From contig JAURYL010000097.1 in assembly GCA_030653935.1 (NCBI GenBank), forward strand, positions 1-40,807: a stretch of DNA of 40,807 nucleotides, read 5' to 3'. The notes below the pieces were generated by a model. That model made no database searches. It had not been told where the DNA came from and was given only the letters and a program-made list of their open reading frames with translations. The position numbers and the translations under genes are program-made. This document shows positions 27,944-38,299 of this stretch, piece by piece. Numbering within the stretch: the stretch's first letter is position 1; every line of letters starts with the position of its first letter. This DNA is from Pseudomonadota bacterium. GTDB taxonomy: Bacteria; Pseudomonadota; Gammaproteobacteria; Burkholderiales; Thiobacillaceae.

Positions 27944-30900
27944 ACCACGCATCGGCGCCCGTGCCGCGCGAGGGCATCCCGCTGCGGACCTTCCTCACTC
28001 GCCTGATCTGGCTGTGTGTGTTGCCACTGGTATTGCTGGCGGCGTACCTGGCCTTCGACCATGTACGTGCCCAGCGAGCGGAGCACGATCTGGCTGCCGG
28101 TAACCTGGCAAAAAACTTCGCCACGGCCATCGACCAGTACCTCGATGCGCGCATCAAAGCCCTGAGCGTTCTCGCCCTGTCGCCTCTGGTGGATGACACC
28201 GCGCACTGGCCCACGCTCTACCAGGAGGCGCGTGGCATCCAGCGGAGCTTTGGCAGCCACGTCATCTTCGCCGACACGGACCTGCGCATGTTGTTCAATA
28301 CCCGCGCGCCCTACGGCGCCATTTTGCCCAATCTGCCCCGGCCCAAGGGGCGCGCGGCTGCGCCGACGGCGTTGGCGACCGGCAAGCCCGCCGTCGGCGA
28401 TATCGTGTTCGGGCCGGTCGCCAAGGAGTCTCTGGTCGCCATCGCCGTGCCGGTTACGCGTGGTGGGCATTCCACCCATCTGCTGCTGTCCATACTCGAA
28501 ACCCGATTGTTCCAGGCACGCCTGGAACAGGTGTCGCTTCCTGACGGCTGGTCCCTCAGCCTGCTCGACAGCGAGGGTGGGGTGATCGCTCGCCGCGCGC
28601 CGCCCGGGCTGAATCCGGCCCGGGATGTCGATGCGGCCGGGCGCTTCGTCGTCAAATCGAAGCTATCGCCCTGGTCGGTGCGTTTGGAAATCCCGCGCGA
28701 TGCTTACCAGGTACCTCTGTACTCGGCGGCCGCCGGCTTGGCGCTGGCGATTCTGGCCGCGACGCTGATCGGCGTGCTGGGCGGACAATTGGCCAGCCGC
28801 CGGCTCGGCCGGTCGGTGGCGGCGCTGGCGGAAATGCCGGCAACCGGGACATCGATCCTGAATATCCGGGAAATCACGGCGGTGCGCGGCCTGCTCGAAC
28901 GGACGTCGGCGGCGCGCAAGACGGCCGAAGCGACCCGGAACGAGAGCGAGCAACGCTTCGCCCGGCTGTTCCAGGAAGCACCGGTGCCGCTGTGTTATGT
29001 CGACAAGAACGGTGTGCTGGTGGATATCAATCGCCGTTTCGTGGACACCTTCGGCTACGACCAGAACGATGTGCCGACCCTGGCTGAATGGTGGTCACGC
29101 GCCTATCCCGACCCGGCCTATCGCGCCTGGGTGCTGGAGACATGGGGCGCCGCCGTGGCGCGTGCCGCCGAGACCGGCGCGGATATCGAGCCAGTCGAAT
29201 ACCAGGTCACCTGCAAGGATGGCGCGCAACGCACCATCCTGATTTCCGGCATCCCCCTGGGTGAGGATTTCCTTGCCACGTTCTTCGATTTCACCGAACG
29301 CCGGCGGGCGGAAGAAGCAGTGCGCGAGAGCAAGGAGCGATTCCGGCGGGCGCTGGAGAATATCCCGGACGTGGTCGTGATTTACGACCGCGACCTGAGA
29401 ATTCAGTACATCAACGAGGCCACGCGCCAGATCACCGGGCGTCCCGTTTCCGACTTCATCGGCCGGCGCGAGGAGGAAATCTGGCCACCGGAAATTTACG
29501 GGTTGTATCTACCCGCGCTCAAGGAGGCCCGCGCGACCCGGAGCCGGCGCGCGCTGGACTGCGAGCTCGTGTTGCCCGACGGGTCGAGGCGCTACCTCCA
29601 TATCACCTGTGTGCCCCTGATCGACCCACAGGGCGAGGTCAGGGAAGTCCTGGGCATCACCCATGACTTCACCGAGAGCAAGCAGGCCGAGTCAACCTTG
29701 CATGAGGCGCAGGCAACCGCCCTGGAAGAACAGCGCCAGGCGCGGCTCGCGGCCCTGAATCTGATGGAGGATGCCCTTGTCGCGCGTCGCCAGACCGAGG
29801 TGGCCAACACGGCGTTGTGCGAGAGCGAGGAACGTTTTCGCCGCGCGGTGTTGTACTCGCCGTTTCCCATCCTGCTGCATGCCGAGGATGGAGCGATTCT
29901 CCAGGCCAGTAATTCATGGTGCGAAATCAGTGGTTATGCGCCTGAGGAACTTACCACCACCGACGACTGGACCGAACGGGCCTATGGCGAAAGAAAGACA
30001 CTCGTACAGGCGGACATTGATCGGCTTTACGGTCTGGATCATCGTGTAGCCGAGGGCGACTACACCATTCGTACCCGATCCGGGGACACGCGCATCTGGG
30101 AGTTCAGCTCCGCGCCGCTGGGCCGCTTACCGGATGGTCGGCGCCTGGTCATGAGCATGGCCATGGATGTGACGGAACGGCGCGCGGTCGAGGATCAGTT
30201 GCGCAAGCTCGCCCAGGCGGTGGAGCAAAGCCCGGAGAGCATCGTCATCACCAATCTGGACGCCGAGATCGAATATGTGAACGAAGCGTTCCTGACGGCC
30301 ACCGGCTATCGCCGCGAGGAGGTGGTCGGCCAGAACCCGCGCATCCTGCACTCGAACAAGACGCCGGCGGCAACCTACGAATCGCTCTGGGCCGCGCTCA
30401 GCCAGGGGCGGGCCTGGAAGGGCGAGTTCATCAACCAGCGCAAGGATGGCGGCGAATACGTGGAATTCGCCATCATCACACCGCTGCGCCAGGCGGACGG
30501 CACGATCAGCCACTATGTCGCGGTGCAGGAAGACGTAACCGAGAAGAAACGCCTGGGCGAAGAACTGGACCAGTACCGCCACCACCTGGAAGCGCTGGTC
30601 GCGGAACGTACCCGACAACTGGAACAGGCCAAGGATGCCGCCGAAGCTGCCAACCGCGCCAAGAGCAGCTTCCTTGCCAACATGAGCCACGAAATCCGCA
30701 CCCCGATGAACGCCATCCTCGGCCTTACTCACCTGCTGCGCCGCGACGGCGCCACCCCGGCGCAGCGCGAACGCCTGGGCAAGATCGGCGGCGCCGCCAA
30801 GCACCTGTTGTCGATCATCAACGACATCCTCGACCTGTCCAAGATCGAGGCCGGCAAGCTGCGATTGGAGCAGAGCGATTTCGCCCTCTCCGCCGTGCTT

Positions 30901-32484
30901 GACCATGTCCGCTCGCTGATATTCGACGCGGCCCAGGCCAAGGGCCTGAGTGTCTCGGTGGACGGTGACGAGGTGCCGGTGTGGCTGCGCGGCGACGCCA
31001 CCCGCGTCCGCCAAGCGCTGCTCAACTTTGCCGGCAACGCGGTCAAGTTCACCGAAAGTGGCGGCATCAGCCTGCGCGCGCGGTTGCTCGAAGACCAGGG
31101 CGAGCAACTACTGCTGCGCTTCGAGGTGGAAGACACCGGCATCGGCATTGCCCCCGACATCCTGCCCAGGCTGTTCGCCGCCTTTGAGCAGGCGGACGCC
31201 TCCACCACCCGCCGCCATGGCGGCACCGGCCTTGGCCTGGTGATCAGCCGCCACCTGGCGGAGCTGATGGGCGGCGAAGCCGGGGTGGAGAGCGAGCCCG
31301 GGCGCGGCAGCCTGTTCTGGTTCACCGCGCGCCTGGGTCGTGGCCACGGCGCCATGCCGGCGGCACTGGAGCCGCCGCCGGAGGCCGAGGCCGAGCTACG
31401 CCGCCGCCATGCCGGCGCCTGCCTGCTGCTGGCGGAAGACAACCTGATCAACCGGGAAGTGGCGCTGGAACTGCTGCATGCCGTCGGCATGGCGGTGGAC
31501 ACCGCCGTGGATGGCCGCGAAGCGCTGGAGAAAGCACGCGTGGGCGACCACAGCCTGATCCTGATGGACGTGCAGATGCCGAATATGGATGGCCTGGAAG
31601 CGACCCACGCCATCCGCGCCCTGCCGGGCTGGCGCGACAAACCGATCCTGGCGATGACCGCGAACGCCTTCGACGAGGATCGTCGCGCCTGCCTGGATGC
31701 CGGCATGAACGACTTCGTCGCCAAGCCGGTGGACCCGGAAGCACTCTACGCCGCGCTGTTGCAATGGTTGCCGGAGAAGGCGGAGTCCGCCGCCGCGCCG
31801 CCATCCGAGCATGAGGCCGACGCGCCCGACATGACCGACATGAACGGCATCGCCGCGATCCTGGCGCGCTGGCCCGATTTCGATCTGCGCCGCTGCCTGA
31901 CCAGCCTCGGCGGCCGTGTGGATAAATGCCCTAAGCTGCTGATCAAGTTCGCCGACGCGCACCACGACGACGCCGAGCGCCTGCGGGGGTTGCTGGAAAC
32001 CGGCGCGGTGGTGGAAGCGCATCGCCTGGCGCATACCCTCAAGGGCGTCGCAGCGACCCTGGGTCTGATTGACGTGCAACAGCAGGCGACGGCGCTGGAA
32101 CAGTTGCTGAAACCCGCCGCCGAGGATGCCGCGCCGACCCCGCCCTGTACCGACCCGCTGGACGAACTGGCGCGGGCGCTGGCCGAGGCGGTGGCCCACA
32201 TCGCCAGTCTGACGCTGACGGCGGAAGTAGAGCCGGAAGCCGCCGCCACGACCCCGGCGGCGACGGCGGCGGTGCTCGCGGAACTGCGCGGCCTGCTGGC
32301 GCGCAGCGACACCCGCGCCGTCGAGCTCTGCCGACAGCGGGCGCCGCTGCTGCGCGCGGTCCTGGGCGGCAGGCACGAAGCGTTGTTCCGCGCGGTCGAG
32401 GCCTATGACTTCGAGACCGCGCTGGTCGTGCTGGCGGCCGGGTCGGAGCACGACGCGCCTCCCGTGAACAGTGGCGGCGACTGA
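27940..32484 (+). CDS. Hybrid sensor histidine kinase HK2 (Cache, PAS x4, HisKA-HATPase-REC-HPt)
   Basis: This 1514-residue protein has membrane helix 1 (~22-42), an extracytoplasmic double-Cache-like domain (~45-255; [18 protein letters not shown] at its start), membrane helix 2 (~262-285) and PAS domains at ~337-460, ~463-590, ~628-750 and ~755-880. The kinase has His917 ([14 protein letters not shown]), N and G boxes as in HK1, REC Asp1210 and HPt His1365. The kinase and REC parts are almost identical to HK1, with a constant DNA offset of 6445 bp. The extracytoplasmic input domain is unrelated (SBP_bac_3 in HK1), so the same output has been given a different sensor. It is translationally coupled to sensor 2. 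The REC-HPt linker carries 21 nt more than in HK1. Confidence 0.95.
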   Translation: MNHASAPVPREGIPLRTFLTRLIWLCVLPLVLLAAYLAFDHVRAQRAEHDLAAGNLAKNFATAIDQYLDARIKALSVLALSPLVDDTAHWPTLYQEARGIQRSFGSHVIFADTDLRMLFNTRAPYGAILPNLPRPKGRAAAPTALATGKPAVGDIVFGPVAKESLVAIAVPVTRGGHSTHLLLSILETRLFQARLEQVSLPDGWSLSLLDSEGGVIARRAPPGLNPARDVDAAGRFVVKSKLSPWSVRLEIPRDAYQVPLYSAAAGLALAILAATLIGVLGGQLASRRLGRSVAALAEMPATGTSILNIREITAVRGLLERTSAARKTAEATRNESEQRFARLFQEAPVPLCYVDKNGVLVDINRRFVDTFGYDQNDVPTLAEWWSRAYPDPAYRAWVLETWGAAVARAAETGADIEPVEYQVTCKDGAQRTILISGIPLGEDFLATFFDFTERRRAEEAVRESKERFRRALENIPDVVVIYDRDLRIQYINEATRQITGRPVSDFIGRREEEIWPPEIYGLYLPALKEARATRSRRALDCELVLPDGSRRYLHITCVPLIDPQGEVREVLGITHDFTESKQAESTLHEAQATALEEQRQARLAALNLMEDALVARRQTEVANTALCESEERFRRAVLYSPFPILLHAEDGAILQASNSWCEISGYAPEELTTTDDWTERAYGERKTLVQADIDRLYGLDHRVAEGDYTIRTRSGDTRIWEFSSAPLGRLPDGRRLVMSMAMDVTERRAVEDQLRKLAQAVEQSPESIVITNLDAEIEYVNEAFLTATGYRREEVVGQNPRILHSNKTPAATYESLWAALSQGRAWKGEFINQRKDGGEYVEFAIITPLRQADGTISHYVAVQEDVTEKKRLGEELDQYRHHLEALVAERTRQLEQAKDAAEAANRAKSSFLANMSHEIRTPMNAILGLTHLLRRDGATPAQRERLGKIGGAAKHLLSIINDILDLSKIEAGKLRLEQSDFALSAVLDHVRSLIFDAAQAKGLSVSVDGDEVPVWLRGDATRVRQALLNFAGNAVKFTESGGISLRARLLEDQGEQLLLRFEVEDTGIGIAPDILPRLFAAFEQADASTTRRHGGTGLGLVISRHLAELMGGEAGVESEPGRGSLFWFTARLGRGHGAMPAALEPPPEAEAELRRRHAGACLLLAEDNLINREVALELLHAVGMAVDTAVDGREALEKARVGDHSLILMDVQMPNMDGLEATHAIRALPGWRDKPILAMTANAFDEDRRACLDAGMNDFVAKPVDPEALYAALLQWLPEKAESAAAPPSEHEADAPDMTDMNGIAAILARWPDFDLRRCLTSLGGRVDKCPKLLIKFADAHHDDAERLRGLLETGAVVEAHRLAHTLKGVAATLGLIDVQQQATALEQLLKPAAEDAAPTPPCTDPLDELARALAEAVAHIASLTLTAEVEPEAAATTPAATAAVLAELRGLLARSDTRAVELCRQRAPLLRAVLGGRHEALFRAVEAYDFETALVVLAAGSEHDAPPVNSGGD

Positions 32485-32516
32485 CGCATGCCCATCCTCC
32501 TCCTCCCCTCCCTGGT

Positions 32517-32624
32517 GCCCACGCTCCAGCGTGGGTACGGATCTTGGACGCTCCAGCGTCATGCCGGTACTACGGGACGCTGGAGCGTCCGTCCGGACTT
32601 GCTCCCACGCTGGAGCGTGGGAGC
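32517..32624. repeat. Four-hairpin repeat element between HK2 and HK3
   Basis: It has the same four ordered hairpins as 26056-26163, at nearly the same distance behind the kinase stop codon and before the next DUF4118 gene. Copies and flanking genes therefore appear to have been duplicated together. No gene lies in the 215-bp gap. Confidence 0.85.
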
Positions 32625-32699
32625 GAGCGGTATGGCGTGCGCCGTGCCTACCCCAGCCGATGATCAGCACCCGGCCCGCATCCACCAGGAATGCCGAAG

Positions 32700-35600
32700 A
32701 TGACGCACAAACCCTTTGATTCCGCCGCCGCTGCTGCCAGGCGCTGGCCGCGCTGGTCGGTCTACGCGTTCGCGGCGCTGATCACCCTGGCGATGCTGTT
32801 GCTGCGGATGACGCTGGCGCCGTCCTTCGGCGAGCGGCCGCTGTTGATCCTGCTGATGCTGCCCATCGTGCTCAGTGCCTTGCTCGGGGGCATGGGGCCG
32901 GGACTGCTCGCGACCGCCATAGCGGCCATCGCTTCGGCCTGGGCTTTCCTGCCGGCCACGTTGCTTGGTATCGATACGCGGCATGACCTGTTGCAGTGGA
33001 GCATCCTCATCGTCAATGGCGTGCTGGTCAGCGCCCTGGCTGGCTGGCTGCACCGCGCCCGCGAGCAGGTGGAAGCCGACCGGCGGGCGCAGTCGGAACA
33101 ATTACGCGCCCTGCAACTGCTCGACGCCATCGCCGAGGGGTCCGCCGATTGCCTCTTCGCCAAGGACAGCGAAGACCGTTTCATCCTGTTCAACCGCGCC
33201 TCGGAACGACTCAGCGGCAAGCAGGCGTCAGAGGTCCTGGGCCGCGACGAAAGCGCGATCTTCCCCGCCGATCTCGCGGCTCGACTCAAGGCCGACAACC
33301 GTATGGTGATGGCAGAAAACCGCAGCCTGTGCTTCCAGGAAAACCTGGCCACGGCGCAGGGTACGTTCGCCTACATGACCACCAAGAGCCCGCTGCGCGA
33401 TGCCGAGGGCAAGGTCATCGGCCTGTTCGGCATCGCCCGCGACATCAGCGAACTTAAACAGGCTGAACTCGCCCTGCGCGAGAGCGAAGGCCGCTTCCGC
33501 GCGCTGGTGGAGGAGACGCTGGCCGGCATCTACATCATCCAGGACGACCACTTCCGCTATGTCAACCCGGGCTTTGCCGCCATTTTCGGCTATGACACGC
33601 CAGAGGCGTTGATCGACCGGGTGCCGGTCGCCGATCTGGTCTGCCCGGAAGATATCGAGCGGGTGGCCGAAAATATCCGCCGCCGTCTCGAAGGCGAGAT
33701 CATCGACGCGCATTACACCTTTACCGGCCTGCGCCGCGACGGTAGCCGCGTCGATGTCGAGGTGCATGGCCGTATCTTCGAGTATCAAGGGCGCCCGGCC
33801 GTTATTGGCCTGCTCCTGGACATCAGCGAGCGCAAGCGGACCGAAGCCAGTCTTGCCAGGGAACGCGGCCTGCTCAAGACTCTGTTGCAAACCTTGCCGG
33901 ACCTGGTCTGGCTGAAGGATACGCAAGGCGTTTATCTGGCCTGCAATGCCCGCTTCGAACGGTTTCTCGGTCGCGCGGAGGCGGACATCCTCGGCAAGTC
34001 CGACTACGACTTCTTCAACCAGGAACTGGCCGAGTTCTTCCGCGAAAAGGATCGCGCCGCCGTTGCCGCCGGCAAACCCACCCGCAACGAAGAGGAAGTG
34101 GCCTTCGCCGACGACGGTCACCGCGAGTGGCTGGAAACCATCAAGACGCCGATGTTTGATGCCGACGGCACTCTGATCGGCGTGCTCGGCATCGCCCGTG
34201 ACATTACCGCCGCCCGCCAGGCCCAGGAGACGCTGCTCAGGCAAGGCAAGTTGCTGGCGGAGTCGCAACGTATCGCGCACATCGGCAGTTGGGAGGCCGA
34301 GCTACCGCTCGGCGGCATCACCTGGTCGGAGGAGCTATACCGGCTCTATGGCGTGTCGCCGACGACCTTTACGCCTTCCCATGAAACGTTTCTGCCCCTG
34401 GTTCATCCGGAGGATCGGGACAACGTCCTGGCCTGGTTGGCCGCCTGCATGGTGGGTGAGCATCCCGGCGACCTCGAATTCCGGGCGCGCCGTCCCGATG
34501 GCGCGGTACGCATCATCAGCGGCCGTGGCGAACTGGTGTGCGATGCCGACGGCCAGCCGATCCGCATGGTGGGCACGGCGCAAGACATCACCCAACGGAA
34601 ACAGGAACAGGAGGCGCTGTGCGAGAGCGAGTCGCGGCATCGCGCCGTGCTCACCGCGCTGGGTGAGGGCGTGTACGGCATGGATAGGACGGGCCGCTGC
34701 ACTTTCGTCAATGCCGCCGCCCTGACCATGCTCGGCTTCAGTGAAGCGGAGATGCTGGGGCAGAACCAGCACGCGCTGTTCCACCATCACTACCCGGATG
34801 GCCGGCTCTATCCCAGCGCCGAATGCCCGATCTTCAGGACCTTGCGCGATGGCCAGGCGCGCAGCCAGGTGGAGTGGTTCATTCGCAAGGACGGCACGAT
34901 GTTCCCCGTGGAAATGATCGCCACACCCATGTGCTCCGGGGGAGAGCAGGTGGGCGCGGTGGTGTCTTTCCAGGACATCAGCGCGCGCCTGGAAGCGGAG
35001 AACCAGATCCGCAAGTTGTCCCTGGCGGTGGAGCAGAGCCCGGAAAGCATCGTCATCACCAACTTGGACGCCGAGATCGAGTACGTCAACGAGACTTTCC
35101 TGCGCGCCACCGGCTATCGCCGCGAGGAGGTGATCGGGCAGAACCCGCGTCTGCTGCACTCCGGCAAGACGCCCCGGGAAACCTATGCCTCCTTGTGGGC
35201 GGCCATGGCGCGGGGCCAGCCGTGGAAAGGCGAGTTCATCAACAAGCGCCGGGATGGCGGCGAATACGTGGAGTTCGCCAACATCACCCCCCTGCGCCAG
35301 GCGGATGGCCAGATCAGCCATTTCGTGGCGGTGCAGGAGGACATCACCGAGAAGAAACGCATCGGTATCGAACTGGATCAGCACCGTCACCATCTGGAAA
35401 ACCTGGTGGAACAACGCACCGCCGAACTACAGATCGCCAAGACCCAGGCGGAAGCGGCCAGCCAGGCCAAGAGCGCGTTCCTGGCCAATATGAGCCATGA
35501 GATTCGCACCCCGATGAACGCCATCGTCGGTCTCACCCATCTGTTGCAACGGGCCGGGGTGACCCGGGAACAGGCTGATCGTCTCGGCAAGATCGACAGC

Positions 35601-37001
35601 GCCGCCCACCATCTGCTTTCGGTCATCAACGACATCCTCGACCTGTCCAAGATCGAGGCCGGCAAGCTGCGGCTGGAAGAGACCGATTTCGCCCTGGGCG
35701 CCGTGCTCGACCATGTGGGTTCGATGATTGCCGAAGCCGCCCGAACCAAGGGCTTGCGCGTGGAAGTGGATGGCGATGCCGTGCCGCTGTGGCTGCGCGG
35801 CGACCCCACCCGCCTGCGCCAGGCGTTGCTCAATTACGCCGGCAACGCGGTCAAGTTCACCGAACACGGTGGCATCGCCTTGCGCGCCCGGCTGCTGGAA
35901 GAAAACAACGCCAGGCTGAGGGTGCGTTTTGAGGTGGCGGACACGGGCATCGGCATCACGCCGGAGGCGTTGCCCAGATTGTTCGCCGCCTTCGAGCAGG
36001 AGGACACCTCGACCACCCGCCGCTTCGGCGGCACCGGCCTGGGGCTGGCGATCACCCGCCATCTGGCGCGCATGATGGGCGGCGAAGCCGGCGTGGAGAG
36101 CGTGCCGGGGCGGGGCAGCACCTTCTGGCTCACGGTACTGCTGGCGCGCGGCCACGGGGTGATGCCGCCCGCGACCGTGGCGGAACCGGAGGCCGAGGCC
36201 GAACTGCGCCGCCGCCACGCCGGTTGCCGCGTGCTGCTGGCGGAAGACAACATGATCAACCGCGAGGTGGCGCTGGAACTGCTGCACGCCGTCGGCCTGG
36301 ATGTGGATACCGCCGAGGATGGCCAGGAGGCGCTGGAAAAAGCCGGCGCGCACGACTACGCGCTGATTCTGATGGATGTGCAGATGCCGAGGCTGGATGG
36401 CCTGGAGGCGACGCGCGCGATTCGCGCTCTGCCGAGCTGGCGCGAGAAGCCGATCCTGGCGATGACCGCGAATGCTTTCGACGAGGATCGCCAAGCCTGC
36501 CTGAAATCCGGAATGGATGATTTTGTCGCGAAGCCGGTGGACCCGGAGGTGCTCTACGCGACCCTGCTGAAATGGCTGCCGGCGGCGGGGGAGGGCGCGC
36601 GACCGCAGGTGTCGCCAGCGCCGACAGGGGGCGCGACCACGCTGGAGTGGCTGGCGACGTTGCCGGGAATCGATCTGAACCTGGGTTTGGCGGTATTGCG
36701 CGGCAACGCGGAAAAGTATCTGACCCTGCTGCGCTTGTTCGCCGATACGCACCACGCCGACATGGCGCGCATCCGCGAGCATCTGGCCGCGAATCAGGGC
36801 GTGGAAGCCCAACAGCTTGCCCACGGCCTCAAGGGCGTGGCGGCGACGCTGGGCGCGACCCAACTCGCGGCGCATCTGGGGCGCTTGGAAGTGGATCTGA
36901 GACAGCCGTCTGGAGCGCTCGACACAGCGGCTTCGGTCGATGCCCTTGAGGCGGAACTGATCGCGTTGACGACGGCGATCCGGGGTGTTGCGAAGCGGTA
37001 A
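32700..37001 (+). CDS. Hybrid sensor histidine kinase HK3 (DUF4118, PAS x6, HisKA-HATPase-REC-HPt)
   Basis: This 1433-residue protein has a DUF4118 membrane module (~15-112), six PAS domains (~135-260, ~262-380, ~385-510, ~515-645, ~650-770 and ~775-895), HisKA with His933, HATPase_c ([20 protein letters not shown]), REC with Asp1226 ([13 protein letters not shown]) and HPt with His1375 ([13 protein letters not shown]). The first ~380 residues match sensor 2 with a constant 6493-bp offset. This places the start at ATG 32700, with AGGA 9 nt upstream, rather than ATG 32691, where AGGA would abut the codon. The kinase core is homologous to HK1 and HK2 but clearly more diverged. It probably shares their phosphorelay target. 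Confidence 0.94.
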   Translation: MTHKPFDSAAAAARRWPRWSVYAFAALITLAMLLLRMTLAPSFGERPLLILLMLPIVLSALLGGMGPGLLATAIAAIASAWAFLPATLLGIDTRHDLLQWSILIVNGVLVSALAGWLHRAREQVEADRRAQSEQLRALQLLDAIAEGSADCLFAKDSEDRFILFNRASERLSGKQASEVLGRDESAIFPADLAARLKADNRMVMAENRSLCFQENLATAQGTFAYMTTKSPLRDAEGKVIGLFGIARDISELKQAELALRESEGRFRALVEETLAGIYIIQDDHFRYVNPGFAAIFGYDTPEALIDRVPVADLVCPEDIERVAENIRRRLEGEIIDAHYTFTGLRRDGSRVDVEVHGRIFEYQGRPAVIGLLLDISERKRTEASLARERGLLKTLLQTLPDLVWLKDTQGVYLACNARFERFLGRAEADILGKSDYDFFNQELAEFFREKDRAAVAAGKPTRNEEEVAFADDGHREWLETIKTPMFDADGTLIGVLGIARDITAARQAQETLLRQGKLLAESQRIAHIGSWEAELPLGGITWSEELYRLYGVSPTTFTPSHETFLPLVHPEDRDNVLAWLAACMVGEHPGDLEFRARRPDGAVRIISGRGELVCDADGQPIRMVGTAQDITQRKQEQEALCESESRHRAVLTALGEGVYGMDRTGRCTFVNAAALTMLGFSEAEMLGQNQHALFHHHYPDGRLYPSAECPIFRTLRDGQARSQVEWFIRKDGTMFPVEMIATPMCSGGEQVGAVVSFQDISARLEAENQIRKLSLAVEQSPESIVITNLDAEIEYVNETFLRATGYRREEVIGQNPRLLHSGKTPRETYASLWAAMARGQPWKGEFINKRRDGGEYVEFANITPLRQADGQISHFVAVQEDITEKKRIGIELDQHRHHLENLVEQRTAELQIAKTQAEAASQAKSAFLANMSHEIRTPMNAIVGLTHLLQRAGVTREQADRLGKIDSAAHHLLSVINDILDLSKIEAGKLRLEETDFALGAVLDHVGSMIAEAARTKGLRVEVDGDAVPLWLRGDPTRLRQALLNYAGNAVKFTEHGGIALRARLLEENNARLRVRFEVADTGIGITPEALPRLFAAFEQEDTSTTRRFGGTGLGLAITRHLARMMGGEAGVESVPGRGSTFWLTVLLARGHGVMPPATVAEPEAEAELRRRHAGCRVLLAEDNMINREVALELLHAVGLDVDTAEDGQEALEKAGAHDYALILMDVQMPRLDGLEATRAIRALPSWREKPILAMTANAFDEDRQACLKSGMDDFVAKPVDPEVLYATLLKWLPAAGEGARPQVSPAPTGGATTLEWLATLPGIDLNLGLAVLRGNAEKYLTLLRLFADTHHADMARIREHLAANQGVEAQQLAHGLKGVAATLGATQLAAHLGRLEVDLRQPSGALDTAASVDALEAELIALTTAIRGVAKR

Positions 37002-37030
37002 CGCGCACCGCGCCGGGATTCGCCGGTGGC

Positions 37031-38236
37031 TTACGCCTTAACCGGCTTGACCCGCCGCGCCGCTTCCTTCGCCCGCGCTCGCGCTTCGTCGATGTCCTTG
37101 CCTTCGGCCAGCGCCACGCCGACGCGGCGGTGCGGCGATACCGTGGGCTTGCCGAACAGCCTGAGGTCGCTGCCGGGAACGCGCAGGGCCTCGGCGATAC
37201 CTTCGTAGCGCGGGCCGCTGGTTTCCATGCCGCCGTAGATGACGGCGGAGGCGCCGGGGTTGCGCAGGCGGGTGTCCACCGCCAGGCCGAGGATGGCGCG
37301 GGCGTGCAGTTCGAATTCGCTCTGTCGCTGGCTGATCATGGTGACCATGCCGGTGTCGTGCGGGCGCGGGCTGACTTCGGAGAACCAGACCTGGTCGCCC
37401 TTGACGAACAGTTCGACGCCGAACAGCCCCTGGCCGCCGAGGTCGCCGGTGATGGTGGCGGCGATTTCCTTCGACCGGGTCAGCGCGGCGGCGGACATCG
37501 GTTGCGGTTGCCAGCTTTCCACGTAATCGCCCTTCACCTGGAGATGGCCGATCGGCTCGCAGAAATGCGTTTCCACGGCGCCGTGTTCATTCAGGGCGCG
37601 CACCGTGAGCAGGGTGATTTCATAGTCGAAGTCGATGAAACCCTCGACGATCACCCGGCCCTTGTCGACGCGGCCGCCGGTGGAGGCGTAGTGCCAGGCG
37701 CCGGCGAGGTCTTCCTCGCTGTCGATCTTGCTCTGGCCCTTGCCGGAGGAGGACATCACCGGTTTCACCACGCAGGGAAAGCCGATGCCGTCGCGGCCCT
37801 CCACCGCCTGGCGCAGAGCTTTCAGAGAATCGGCGAAGGCGTAGGACGAGGTCGGCAGTTTCAGCTCCTCGGCGGCGAGGCGGCGGATGCCTTCGCGGTT
37901 CATGGTGAGGTGGGCGGCACGGGCGGTGGGGATCACCCGGCAGAGGCCGGCGGCTTCCAGTTCCACCAGGGCTTCGGTGGCGATGGCTTCAATCTCGGGC
38001 ACCACCAGCAGCGGTTTCTCGGAGTCGATGAGGCGGGCGAGGACGTTGCCGTCGGTCATGTCGATGGTCTGTGAGCGGTGCGCCACCTGATGGCCGGGCG
38101 CACCGTCGTAGCGGTCCACCGCGATCACCTCCACGCCCAGACGTTGCAGGGCGATGATGACTTCCTTACCCAGTTCGCCCGCGCCCAGCAGCATGACGCA
38201 GGTGGCGGAGGGCGTGAGCGGTGTGCCGATGTTCAT
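37031..38236 (-). CDS. purT: Formate-dependent phosphoribosylglycinamide formyltransferase PurT
   Basis: This 401-residue ATP-grasp enzyme converts GAR to formyl-GAR using formate and ATP in de novo purine synthesis. The N-terminal pre-ATP-grasp domain has [20 protein letters not shown]. The ATP-grasp core has [17 protein letters not shown] and [20 protein letters not shown], and metal-binding residues appear in [20 protein letters not shown]. Length and motifs are those of typical PurT. It is convergent with HK3 (29-nt gap) and divergent from the LysM-FecR gene. Confidence 0.97.
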   Translation of the reverse strand: MNIGTPLTPSATCVMLLGAGELGKEVIIALQRLGVEVIAVDRYDGAPGHQVAHRSQTIDMTDGNVLARLIDSEKPLLVVPEIEAIATEALVELEAAGLCRVIPTARAAHLTMNREGIRRLAAEELKLPTSSYAFADSLKALRQAVEGRDGIGFPCVVKPVMSSSGKGQSKIDSEEDLAGAWHYASTGGRVDKGRVIVEGFIDFDYEITLLTVRALNEHGAVETHFCEPIGHLQVKGDYVESWQPQPMSAAALTRSKEIAATITGDLGGQGLFGVELFVKGDQVWFSEVSPRPHDTGMVTMISQRQSEFELHARAILGLAVDTRLRNPGASAVIYGGMETSGPRYEGIAEALRVPGSDLRLFGKPTVSPHRRVGVALAEGKDIDEARARAKEAARRVKPVKA

Positions 38237-38241
38237 GTGCT

Positions 38242-38269
38242 TTGCCTTATGGGTTTCAAGTCATATAGT
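38242..38269 (+). promoter_or_regulatory. Candidate sigma-70 promoter for the LysM-FecR gene
   Basis: TTGCCT at 38242-38247 and TATAGT at 38264-38269 are separated by 16 nt, 30 nt upstream of the ATG, with a TAGGAG ribosome-binding site at 38289-38294. Assigned by pattern only. Confidence 0.5.
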
Positions 38270-38299
38270 CGGAGCACAAGCTTACCGGTAGGAGTATCC

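Noticed and set aside
31396-32685. 429-codon minus-strand frame opposite the end of HK2 and the following repeat
   Set aside because: It is a shadow of REC-HPt coding sequence and runs through palindromic repeats. Similar shadows occur opposite the HK1 equivalent, as expected from the duplication.
32691-32699. ATG 32691 as the start of HK3
   Set aside because: AGGA directly abuts this ATG. ATG 32700 has proper spacing and aligns exactly with the sensor 2 start under the 6493-bp duplication offset.
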